Part shown: piece by piece, positions 22,795 through 32,955 of the stretch
How positions within the stretch are numbered: the first letter of the stretch is position 1
How the letters are laid out: every line of letters starts with the position of its first letter
Origin: Pseudopithomyces maydicus
Taxonomy: Eukaryota; Ascomycota; Dothideomycetes; Pleosporales; Didymosphaeriaceae
DNA length: 64,000 nucleotides
Assembly (NCBI GenBank): GCA_026873275.1
Contig: JANTUC010000013.1
Coordinates: 1,178,001-1,242,000, forward strand
Direction: 5' to 3'
Notes under the pieces: generated by a model
The model's database searches: none
What the model saw: only the letters and a program-made list of their open reading frames with translations
What the model was told of the DNA's origin: nothing
Program-made: the position numbers and the translations under genes

Positions 22795-24572
22795 ATGACT
22801 GTCAACGCGAGTTTCGTCTCGCCCACGGCCGACGCAAAGGCTGCCCACATGGCCGCTTCGTTCGATGCCAACGGCTTTGTTTCGTTGTTGATGAACAACC
22901 TCAGCGGATGGAGGCTCGTCCTGACCCTCCTGGCGCTCGCTATCGCATATGACCAGTGTATGTCCTGTCCCCCGGCGACTGCCAATTCGGGCCCGGCTAA
23001 CTGCTGCTAGTCAAGTACATCTGGAACAAGGGCTCTATTGTTGGGCCCATGATGAAAGCACCCTTCATCGGACCCTTCCTCGAGTCTGTCAACCCAGACT
23101 TCAAGAAGTACCACGCAAAATGGGAGTCCGGTCCCCTGAGCTGCGTTTCTGTTTTCCACAAGTATGTCTACATCTTGCTTAGCCTTGGGTTGGCTTTGCG
23201 CCCAATACCATGTTGCGGTACTAACGGCTCGTAGGTTCGTTGTCATTGCCTCCACACGCGACATGGCCCGTAAGATCTTCAACTCGCCCACGTTCGTCAA
23301 GCCCTGCGTTGTCGATGCCGCATACAAGCTTCTCCGTCCGCAGAACTGGGTCTTCCTCGATGGCAAGGCTCACGTCGACTACCGCAAGGGCCTGAACGGC
23401 CTCTTCACCCGCCACGCGCTCGAGCAATACCTGCCGATCCAGGAAGACATCTACAACCAGTACTTCAAGAGGTTTGTGCAGATCACAAAGGACAACAACG
23501 GCAAGCCCGTTCCATTCATGCCCGAATTCCGTGAACTGCAGTGCGCCCTCAGCTGCCGCACCTTCGTCGGCCAATACATCTCCGAGGAAGCAATCAAGAA
23601 GATCGCGGACGACTACTACCTGATCACGGCTGCTCTTGAGCTGGTCAATTTCCCCATTATCCTTCCTTTCACCAAGTCTTGGTACGGCAAGAAGTCTGCG
23701 GACATGGTTCTGGAGGAATTCTCCAAGTGCGCTGCCAAAGCCAAGGTCCGTCTGGCAGCTGGAGGTGACAACAAGTGCATTCTCGATTTCTGGGTCTCGT
23801 CGATGATCGAATCGGAGAAGTACCGTCAAAGGATCGCGGCAGGAGAGAAGGTTCCGGATACCGAGAAGCCATCGATGCTCATCCGTGAATTCACCGACTT
23901 TGAAATCTCCATGACACTCTTCACCTTCCTCTTCGCTTCCCAGGACGCCACCTCCTCCGCCAACACTTGGTTGTTCCAAATCATGGCTGACCGACCCGAA
24001 TTTCTTGAGAAGGTGCGCGAGGAGAACATTGCTGCCCGCAACGGCGACATCCATGCCCCGATCAGCTTGGACAATCTCGAGAAGCTTCAGTGGACCCGTG
24101 CTGTTGTGAAGGAGACTCTTCGTTACCGCCCGCCCGTCATCATGGTCCCTTACATCGCCAAGAAGGATTTCCCCATCACTCCGGAATATACGGCCCCCAA
24201 GGGATCCATGGTCATTCCTACAACGTACATGGCTCTCCACGACCCCGAGGCCTACCAGGATCCCGAGTCGTTCATCCCTGAGCGATGGATCACGGGTGAT
24301 GCCGACAAGCAGGTCAAGAACTGGCTGGTGTTCGGAACGGGTCCTCACTACTGTCTCGGTCAGGTGTATGCACAGGCAAACCTGATGCTCATGATCGGCA
24401 AGGCCAGCATGATGCTGGACTGGAAGCACCAGGTGACGGACAAGAGCGAGGAGATCAAGGTGTTTGCTACGATTTTCCCGATGGTGAGTACAGCTTGTTT
24501 CAATTGTATTGTGAGAAGACTAACAAGGAACAGGACGATTGTCTTCTTACATTCAAGGAGCGGGATGCGTGA
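22795..24572 (+). CDS. ERG5: Sterol C-22 desaturase, cytochrome P450 CYP61 (ERG5)
   Basis: Introduces the C22-C23 double bond of ergosterol, at the ER membrane. Exons 22795-22957, 23011-23161, 23235-24483 and 24534-24572 give 533 aa, normal for the family. A membrane anchor lies at about 40-55 (LVLTLLALAIAY). ERG5-typical PFIGPFLESVNPDFKKYH and VSVFHKFVVIASTRDMARK follow. The I-helix region reads FLFASQDATSSANTW. The ExxR motif is in VKETLRYRPP. The heme loop is FGTGPHYCLGQ with Cys478 as thiolate ligand. The last exon is only 13 codons. The FASQDATSS I-helix separates it from CYP51. Starts at MTVNASFVS with good context (CGCCATGA). Confidence 0.97.
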
Positions 24573-25221
24573 AAGCACCGACGGCTCCCTTTAATGACAT
24601 GCATATAAGCATTTTTTGACCTTTTCTTCGTCAACCTGGAGTTCGTAATTTATTGGCTGGCTTACGAGGGCTGAACGGTTGGGCGAGCTCTCTGCTTTTT
24701 GTTCTTAAAATTAACGATCTGAGGGATGGGGCTTCTCAAGGGAGGACGACCCCGTTTTGGACATGTAAGGCAGGTATGGGCAAGGTGGGGTGGAGGGTTA
24801 ATAGTGTCGACTCGAACGACGACACGACACGATTGTACATAGCTACGTGAAATAGTAGACAGGGTGGTTTAATGGCAGAAGGGTGGGGTGAAGAGACGTG
24901 CCGCATCAGCTGCCCAAGTGTGCCCCGATCCGATGTTGCCCCAGTCAAGGTCCCCAGTCAAGGCCGACGCGTCCGAGGGTGGCGCTAGTTTACTGCAGCG
25001 AAGCTATGACCAAGGAACTTTTGGGGCCCATTACTGTAGACCATTCATACATGCCACCCTCCTGCCCTTGAAGTCTCCCCGCTTCCTTCACGACAGCACA
25101 TAGTTTCACATATTCGGGGGCAACAGGAGGACGTCGCTTGGGTGACGCCAAGCCACCGCCCACCGCACCTCAGGGCTTTTCACATCCACAGCAGCAGCAG
25201 CGCATACTTCCTCCAGTCGCC
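24573..25221. other. Intergenic region between ERG5 and the cyclin gene
   Basis: No coding exon. It contains the ERG5 3' flank and the promoter and leader of the cyclin gene. The frame of the cyclin is open back to about 25138 but without an ATG. Confidence 0.5.
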
Positions 25222-26711
25222 ATGGCACCCACCGCTTCACCAACGGATGCTTCCCGCGATCGCACACCGGCAACTGCCTCGCGTGTTGGCCCACACCCCT
25301 CGTACATCGAAGTTGCGAAGCCCTACATCCTGCAGTCTGCCGTGCAGCGATGTCTCGTGGACCTGGCCATGTCGGACGCGAAAGAAGACGCCGTGCGGCT
25401 ACAGGGTGTCGCATACATAGACCAGGTGCGACGCGCGTTGCAGCTGCCCGTACGCACCTTCAACACGGCCGCCATTTACTACCACAAGTTCCGCCTGCTG
25501 CATGCCGACGCCGAGTACAGCTGGGAGGGTGCTGCCGCCGCCGCCCTCTTCACTGCTTGCAAGATCGAGGATACGCTGAAGAAGAGTAGGGAGGTTCTTG
25601 CTGCCTACTGGAATAGCAAGGTTGGCGTGGGGGAGCAGCTGAGTAGCGACGATCCGGTAATTAACTTCTATTCTGCCTTCTTCTCTCCCTCGAACCTCGA
25701 AAGTTGACCCTGACTTTTCCTAGCGGTTTGAGAACCATTCCAAGCTCATCCTAGGCCTCGAACGCCTCATGCTCGAAAGCGCCGGCTTCGACTTTAGGAA
25801 CAGGTACCCGCAGAAGCTCATGGTCAAGCTGGCCCGAGCCCTTCGATTCGATACCAATAACGAGGCCAAGACCATGTGGAATCTCAGCATTGATATGTAC
25901 AGGACTTGGACCCCGCTGAAGCAGACGACCCCGACCATGGCTATTGCCTGTGTGGAATTGGCTGCTCGCTTACACAACATGGATACAAGCAAGATTGTGG
26001 ATGCGGGAGCGTGCACATATGCCAAGTGGAAGACCAGCCGGGCAGAGATTATGGGTAAGTCCAGACGGCATCTACCCATCGCTCAAGCTCATCAGTCGTC
26101 GTGCAGAAACGTTGCTGGATCTTCTAGATCTCTACACACACCACCGTGTCTCCACCGCCGTGGGCCCGCTCTACACCCTCGAGACCTTCATCAATATAAG
26201 AATCACGCTGAATAATGAGGCTTCTGCCGCAAACATCCCCCGCTACGCAACCTACGCATCTGAGTCACCGGGCCCTACTTCTAAGCCTACCAATGGAATC
26301 AAAGCCCGCAATGGCATAGATCCCACGTCGCCGCTTGCTCCTTTGACGCCTGGCTCTCCCGGCACCATTTCCCCCGGCGCATCCCAGCCGCCAAAGAGCG
26401 CAATTGGCATCCGAGGCCAAAGCGGCACGGTCCGATTCATGCTCGATATGAAACGTGCTCAAGAGGAGAAGAAGGCCGTGGACAAGTATTGGGTAGAGGA
26501 GATGGAAGAGTACGAGGTCGAGGTACCGAATGAGGCCGAAATCCGAGATCGCCCGACAGAACGCGAACGCGAACGTGACCGAGACCGCGACCGCCAGCGC
26601 GACAGAGAAAGGGAGCGTGACTGGGACAGAGAAAGAGATCGGGATAGGGATCGGGACCGAGACCGAGACAGGGAGAGGGAAAGAGATTGGAACTCAAGAA
26701 GAGTGCGTTGA
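25222..26711 (+). CDS. CTK2: CTD-kinase cyclin subunit (Ctk2-like) with Arg-Asp/Glu tail
   Basis: Cyclin partner of a CDK that phosphorylates the RNA polymerase II C-terminal domain (CTDK-I; Ctk1/Ctk2/Ctk3 in yeast), in the nucleus. Exons 25222-25656, 25724-26054 and 26107-26711 give 456 aa. The first cyclin fold starts SYIEVAKPYILQSAVQRCL and includes LPVRTFNTAAIYYHKFRL and AAAALFTACKIEDTLKKSRE. The second starts LILGLERLMLESAGFDFRN. The end is a long alternating Arg-Asp/Arg-Glu tract (26555-26700) like those of splicing and transcription factors. The start at MAPTASPTD has good context (GTCGCCATGG). After the stop, the frame at 26711-27280 is open on another reading frame and could be an extra 3' exon; I have not included it. 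Confidence 0.88.
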
Positions 26712-28000
26712 TGCGAGTGTGCTTTGCGTTTGGAATTTGCCTGTTTGTGCTACTTGCCTGCGACATTCGTTCTCCGGTACAGGGTCTTTTTATTATCCCC
26801 CGTGTATCATGCCAGGATGTATCGAGCGAAAGTGGGAAAAGTGCAAGAGTGACATGTCAGTCTTGTTCTTCTCCTCTACAACTCGTCAATCCTAGTTTGA
26901 ACATCTACACGTCGTTAATTCATTTCTGTCAAAATCCACTCTGGGCAATGCTAACGGCAATACAGGCTCTCAAAGCGAATGATGGATATGTCTGCTCCGT
27001 CCTTGAAGCCCCAATCACTGTCGGGAATACCCCTGATTCGTCGTCCATGGCGTCCCATGAGGAAGGGTCGCAGAGAAAGAGTACAAATTGGGACCGAGGT
27101 ACCACTTCATCCAGCGGTCGTAGTCGTGGTCAGACTCGCAGTTTAGCGGAGCGGATTACGCGCGATGAAAATCCTTCGAGTTGTTTGAATGAGAGGAAGA
27201 AGCACAAGAAGAGAAGCAACAAGAAGGGGGACCAAGGGAATGGAGGCAAGGGGCGGAAGACTATCAACCGTAGCGCTTAGGTGGGTCTACATCACCGCTC
27301 CTGCGCTCGAAGAAATTCATTTGGTGAATGAAGGATTGAACTATGGGTTGGCATTGTGGCAATCACATGTCCGATTGTATCTGCAGAGTTGATACGTTTT
27401 GGTGTGGATAGGTTGTCATGTCATGTAGATGGGCAATCATATTATCGACGATCGCCGGCAAATGATCGGGTTCTTCAGTGTTGTATGTATACCTGTATGT
27501 GTGCTGTCTCGCACATGGCGTGGTTCTGGGCTTGTTAGTTCCGGCCATACTTCGCTTCCCCGCATTTTCTGCAAGTCATTGCATGCAAGTGTATATATTA
27601 TTCACATATTAGTGTGGGGAAGCTCGTTTTCCCCACACATAATACCAACAACGGGAGCAACACCAACAGGTAGTTTTAGTATCAATCAGCTCCGGTCTTT
27701 TCCACGCAATCGCAAATGCAGACAGTGTCATTTGGGACCATTCGTGCCGTGCAAGAAGAACCTCCATTAGGAAGAAGGACTACGTCACGCCTGTTTGTCC
27801 TTTCCCCACCGCAGTGCGAAATCCATCCCCACCCCTCACGCACAGTGGGGAAACACCCAGCTTTACCCCATCTAAATATGCGTTCCTGCATATGTACGCA
27901 AATGGCTGGACATGGGTACCAGCTCCCCCTGATGTCTTACCAACAAAAAATAACACGTAAAGCGCGGTGTGTCTAAACACAAGCGAATTCCACCCTCACA
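26712..28000. other. Intergenic region with a doubtful open frame
   Basis: A plus-strand frame runs from 26711 (start MRVCFAFGICLFVLLAC) to 27280, about 189 codons with a basic Lys/Arg/Ser-rich end. Its N-terminus reads like a signal peptide but its ATG overlaps the last bases of the cyclin gene and no homology is evident. It may be the cyclin 3' UTR, a further cyclin exon or chance. The rest, to 28000, shows nothing. Confidence 0.4.
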
Positions 28001-29951
28001 ATGCGTTTCTTTCCTCCCCTCGCTCTCCTCTCCCTTCTTCTCCCCCTCGTCACCTCCTCGCGCTCAAACTCCACCGCTGTACAGATCCAAAATGGAACTC
28101 TCATCGGGACCGTCGATCCCGCGAGCCTCGTCCAAAAGTTTCTGGGCGTCCCCTTCGCCGAGCCGCCAATTGGTGCTTTGAGACTGCAACAAGCCGTTGC
28201 GTTGAGGAATTCGTTCGGCGTGCTCGAAGCAGATAGGTTTGGGCCGGCGTGCTACAATGCGGGGAACGCGGGGAATGCCAGCGAGGACTGTTTGACGCTC
28301 AATATTTGGCGGCCGTTGGGGAGCGCGATGGGAGAGAGGTTACCGGTGTTGGTGTGGCTGTATGGAGGGGGGCTGACGGCTGGATATACCGTGCGTCGAC
28401 ATCTATTGGGGAGAGATTTTGATTGATGTGCTGTGCTGAATGATGCTGACCGAGTTGCTGGGAATGTAGGCCGATCCGACTTTCGAAGGTACTGCAATCA
28501 CGCGTATTTCAAGGGAGATTGGCAAGCCTATTGTTCTGATTACGGTTGTGAGTTGGTTGTTCGAGGCCCTGTGATGAACACGCGATTGACTGCTACACCC
28601 AGAATTATCGACTAGGGCCGTTTGGGTTCTTGAATGGAAAGGAAATGGCTGAACTGGGGTTACTCAATATCGGTATGCTGGATCAGCGATTGGCTTTGAG
28701 GTGGATCCAAGAGAACATAGGCGCGTTCGGTGGTGATCCGTCCAAAGTGACATTGGCTGGCGAGTCGTAAGTACAACGCACATTCACATTCTCACGAGAT
28801 GTGAGATCATCAGTGATTGCTGTATCTGCTGTGATGCAATATACAGTACGAGAGCTTCTGGCATTGCGTTCCAACATCCTTGGAACATCGCTAACCTTTC
28901 AATCAGCGCGGGCGCGGTCTCCACGTATTCTCATATGATGGCCTATGGAGGACGCAACGATCACCTCTTTCGCGGCGCCATTCTCCAAAGTGGTGGCGCT
29001 TTCCCACTAACTCGTCCAGATACCCCCGCGTTCCAAAGCACATTTGACTCGCTCATTACGAATACCACATGCTCCACCTTTGCGAACGGAACTGCAACGG
29101 AGAAGCTCAAATGCATCAGAGGGCTCCCGGTAGATGAATTCAGAGCGAAAGTAGGCCGTTCAACAGGCCAATCCATCGACGGTGATTTCAGCCGGACCTC
29201 CATCCAACGCGCACTTCCCGCAGGCAAATACATCCATGTCCCCACCATCGTTGGCGCCAATACAGACGAGGGCACAAACTCCGCACCAAAGGGCATCAAC
29301 ACCACAGATGAGCTCTTCAGCCCGGTCGCAGACGGCTTTTTCCGTCCCCAAAAACTCCCCAATGTAACCGTGTCGACGCTCATCAGCATGTACCCGACCG
29401 ACCCCCGCCTGGGCTGCCCCTACAATACGGGCATCACGATATTATCCTCTGGCACCCTGGACAAGATGGCTTGTTCCATCTTTGGCGACATCGTGCAGAT
29501 CGGACCGGCGCGAATGATTGCGCGGACTCTGGCCCGCGACGGCGTCCCCGTATATCGGTATCGCTTCAATCACCTACCGAGCGGAACCAGCAGCGTTGGG
29601 AGGGGTATCGGCACGGGCGTCGAGCAGGCGTACGTCTTCTCGAATCTTGTCCCTGCACAACCGTGGGATGGGAACTTGGCGTATCAGATGTCGGCGTTGT
29701 GGGCTGCGTTTGCGCACGACTTGGATCCGAACGCTGTGGTTGATGGTAGGTGATTATGATGATTTGGACTTAGAAACTGTACATGTGCTGATGCGTGGGC
29801 AGATTTTGGGATGCCAGAATGGCTAAGATATGGAGCAGAGGGGAATAGCATGGTGCTTAATGGGTATGGATCATGGCAAGAGAAAGATACGTATAGAGAG
29901 AAGGCGATACAGTATATCATCGATAACGTATTACAGGATGGTGCTTTGTAG
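28001..29951 (+). CDS. Secreted type-B carboxylesterase/lipase-like protein, catalytic His apparently substituted
   Basis: Alpha/beta-hydrolase of the COesterase family, probably secreted. Exons 28001-28390, 28470-28547, 28603-28766, 28907-29745 and 29803-29951 give 539 aa. A signal peptide is at 1-18 (MRFFPPLALLSLLLPLVT). Family signatures: FLGVPFAEPPIG, SEDCLTLNIWRP, the oxyanion region WLYGGG, NYRLGPFGF and the nucleophile GESAGAVS with Ser211, whose codon is split by a 140-bp intron. The acid is likely Glu332 (GANTDEGT). The site that normally gives the catalytic His before YVF (H-G-x-E) reads T-G-V-E, Thr447. His481 (FAHDLDPN) is nearby but in the wrong motif. Several N-glycosylation sites (NST, NAS, NTT, NGT, NVT) fit secretion. 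It may be inactive, a binding protein, or use another residue. Confidence 0.9.
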
Positions 29952-30412
29952 ATGATAAAATGTTAGGGGTGGAAATAAATGATCTGGTCAATTAATATGG
30001 ACACTTTCTCAATAGGCGCGAAGACACTCTGTCAGCGTATGAGTTCGACAGATGATACCGGCATTGATGTAAATGAACTAACTAGTCATGCATGGAGATG
30101 GGCTCAGGGGAACTTTCCTAATCTTTCTATGGTTCTAGATGGCGTATCGAATAGATGTATTTGCTGGCGAAGAGGCAAAAGAATACAAGACCACGACTGA
30201 AGCACGTGCCAACCTCAAAATGGCACAGCGTCATCGATAGATTACACCTCCGTAAACGCCGAAGCTTCCAACCCATCGCTCACTCTCAATAACTAATATC
30301 ATCCAAGAACGTGATTTTCATCATTGGAGCTACATCTGGCCTCTTTGCCAGCAATCGGTTTTCCTTTACACTATAAGACTCGACGTTGCTTATGCAAAAG
30401 CTTGCTAGTAGA
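29952..30412. other. Intergenic region between the esterase and oxidase genes
   Basis: No coding exon seen. AT-rich; contains the promoter of the amine-oxidase gene. An in-frame alternative start lies at 30392. Confidence 0.5.
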
Positions 30413-32126
30413 ATGGCACCAACCGGGAGCCGGCACTACGATACGATAGTGCTTGGAGCTGGTATATCGGGACTTGCGGCTGCCTCGAAGCTCATCGAGC
30501 ATTCCAAGTATCATGGGGAGAACAACATCCTCGTTCTTGAAGCACGAGACCGAATAGGTGGACGGATAGGCGCAGTGTATGTGAAAGGGTGCAGGTTGGA
30601 TACTGGCGCGAATTGGATCCATGGTATAGGAACTGACGAGGATCCTAATCCACTGGTCAAGATTCTGCCTCACAAGAAATTCAAGCAGTTGTCGCGCACT
30701 GTAGCGTTTAAGCTGGTAGAGGATAGTCCTGGCAGTCACGGCGAGAGTGAAGATGAATGGGTTCATGTTGACTCCGTCAACACTTTGAAGGACACAAAAG
30801 GAGAAAGATTTAGCAGTACAGTGATTCCTTCTGAGATCGCGGGAAAACTCATGGCGTCCTTGTGGTCGATGATCGGTTCTCTCGGGGGCACAGCATCACA
30901 AGTCCCAGCGGAGAAGGCCAAGAAAATATCTATGCTTGAAGCTATCATGGCCTCTGATGACTTTCAAGAAACATATCGCAGTTTGCCGAAGGATTATCAC
31001 CGTACTTTTGGTGCCATGCCGCAGTTCATCGAAAACATGGAAGCGGCGCCCTTAGTTGCGGAGTCTGCGGAACATACGGCAGACTCACCTGGCTTTAGCT
31101 TATTGGAATTTGCCATTGATGACTTTGATGGTGATCAAGTATTTCTACGCGATGGGTACATGGCAATCGTTAATGAAGTGGCTAAGCAACTATTCGCGGA
31201 TCAGGCCATTGAAACCAGTGTGGAAGTGAAACAAATCCGCCATGGAAATGACATAGTCGAGATTATCACCAACGGCGACACTTATACAGCGCGGAATGTG
31301 ATATGCGCTCTGCCGCTAGGTGTCTTACAACACCATCAACGCTCATCTGTGCCGACACCTTTTTCCAGCCTGCTCTGCCTGATAACAAAGTAGAGGCTAT
31401 CGCAAGCCTGGGCTTTGGCACACTCGATAAAATCTTTTTAATCTACAACCACGCCTGGTGGACAGACGAGCCTTACACTTCCATCTGGGAAAAAGGGATG
31501 GTGCATCAGCCGCTCCAAATGGACAATCCGACTTCAGAAGACCCCACGGTACGTAAATCTAGCACACCCATAATCCATGACCTCACTAGCTAACTTTCCA
31601 ATCTCCCACCCCTCAGTCTCCAACCAAATCACCCGACTCGTTCATCGGCTTCACCAACGACCTCGCAGGCCTCGAAATCCACCCCTCGGGCACCACATTC
31701 CCCGGCCCTCGCATCCTCTCCCTCATCAATCTCCACAATCTAACCGGCTTCCCCGTCCTCTCCGCATTCGTATCCTGCGCCAACGCCACCCACATCGAAG
31801 CCCTGAGCGATGCCCAAGCCGGCGACCTCATCCACCGCGCGCTCACCACGTGGTTGGGCCGCGAACCCCCAGCCCCGGATGCCGTGCACGTCACGCGCTG
31901 GGCCGGGGACGAGTTCTCGAGGGGAAGCTACAGCCACATGATTACTGGGGTGTCGGAGACGAGACATAGGGAGGCGTTTTGCGAGCCGATTATTGGTGGG
32001 GATGGGGCGGTGCTGAGGTTTGCCGGGGAGCATACGAGTCGGAATCACTTTGCTACGGTGCATGGGGCGTTGCTCAGTGGGTGGAGGGAGGCGGATGAGG
32101 TGCTGAAGGGGAGCTTGGAGGCGTGA
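30413..32126 (+). CDS. FAD-dependent polyamine oxidase (flavin amine oxidase family), probable one-base frameshift
   Basis: Oxidises polyamines or similar amines to aldehydes and hydrogen peroxide. Exons 30413-31548 and 31617-32126. FAD-binding motifs are present: the Rossmann VLGAGISGLAAASKLIEHS, then LEARDRIGGRIG and DTGANWIHG; near the end, GAVLRFAGEHTSRNHFATV is the C-terminal FAD contact. The family Lys lies in GFGTLDKIFL. After LPLGVLQHHQR the frame shifts: as written it ends at AAG-TAG near 31393, but one extra base (T5 at 31360-31364, or slightly upstream) restores FFQPALPDNKVEAIASLGFG, giving 548 aa. A 47-base GT..CAG intron with a TTTTTCCAG acceptor would also restore frame but would delete the conserved LGVL-to-FFQ segment, so I prefer the frameshift. 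No peroxisomal SKL is visible at the C-terminus (GSLEA). Confidence 0.87.
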
Positions 32127-32955
32127 AAATGGGTTGGTTGGTGCGGATTTGGGTACGGATGGGACTGTTTGAATGGGGATATCAATTTGGCATGGCACTT
32201 GAAAAAAGGTTTGTGGGATTATTGTCTAGTATATGATATAAGAGCTTAAATATGTTAAATATGTTAAAGGGATACTAGCTTCTCAAGCAAACCAAACCCT
32301 CTTATGGAGATTAAATGTACTTGCCATAGGAACCCAGTCTATGCTGCTGACACATTCAAATCACAGTGAATACATGGAAAAGCATTCTAGCAATCAGTTC
32401 TGAGCCCATATTCTAATCCTAGAATTAGTTTTGAATATTCACCATCCGCTTTTTCAGTTGTCCCAAAGCCAGGAGCAGCTTGTGAAATACATTCGTTAAG
32501 TAGGATCATCGTCTCCACTGTTCCCTAGCATGCTAAATAATAAAACAGAGCAAGCATACAAAAAGGCCAAAGCTCCAACTAACACGTCTGCTCCAGTCCC
32601 TAGCATCGACTGGGCGAGATACAAGATCAACTTGAAGGAACATCAAACACGCAGCTTGTAATGATTATGAAAACCACGAGACAAATACTTTGTAAGAGCT
32701 TAATCTTCGCTTTTCCTGTGGCACATTAGCATTTTCGCCTCTTTTTTTTATATAAAGCCTATCGTGAAAATATTTATACAAGTCAGACAGGCCAGACCAC
32801 CTTGACTAGTCTCCAAAAAGCGACTGTATATAGACCTCCCCGAAGAGCTTCTAATTAACATACCAACGTAACTATACACGTCTATATATACATCACACGA
32901 TTATGCAAAACGATACCTCTTTCCCTCGGACCTATCCAACAAAAACACTCTCATC
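32127..32955. other. AT-rich intergenic region between convergent genes
   Basis: No coding exon. The region is clearly more AT-rich than its surroundings (for example ATATGTTAAATATGTTAAAG near 32250) and lies between the 3' ends of the oxidase and MTC6, so it probably carries both sets of polyadenylation signals. Confidence 0.55.

Noticed and set aside
15796..24572. A biosynthetic cluster joining the repeat-peptide gene and the P450
   Set aside because: The P450 is ERG5, a housekeeping sterol enzyme, and ATP9 and an RNA-binding protein gene lie between them. No oxidase or UstY-type partner sits next to the peptide gene.
26711..27280. Open frame starting MRVCFAFGICLFVLLAC as a separate secreted-protein gene
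   Set aside because: The ATG overlaps the last bases of the cyclin gene, leaving no room for a promoter, and no homology is evident. It is kept only as a possible extra cyclin exon or 3' UTR.
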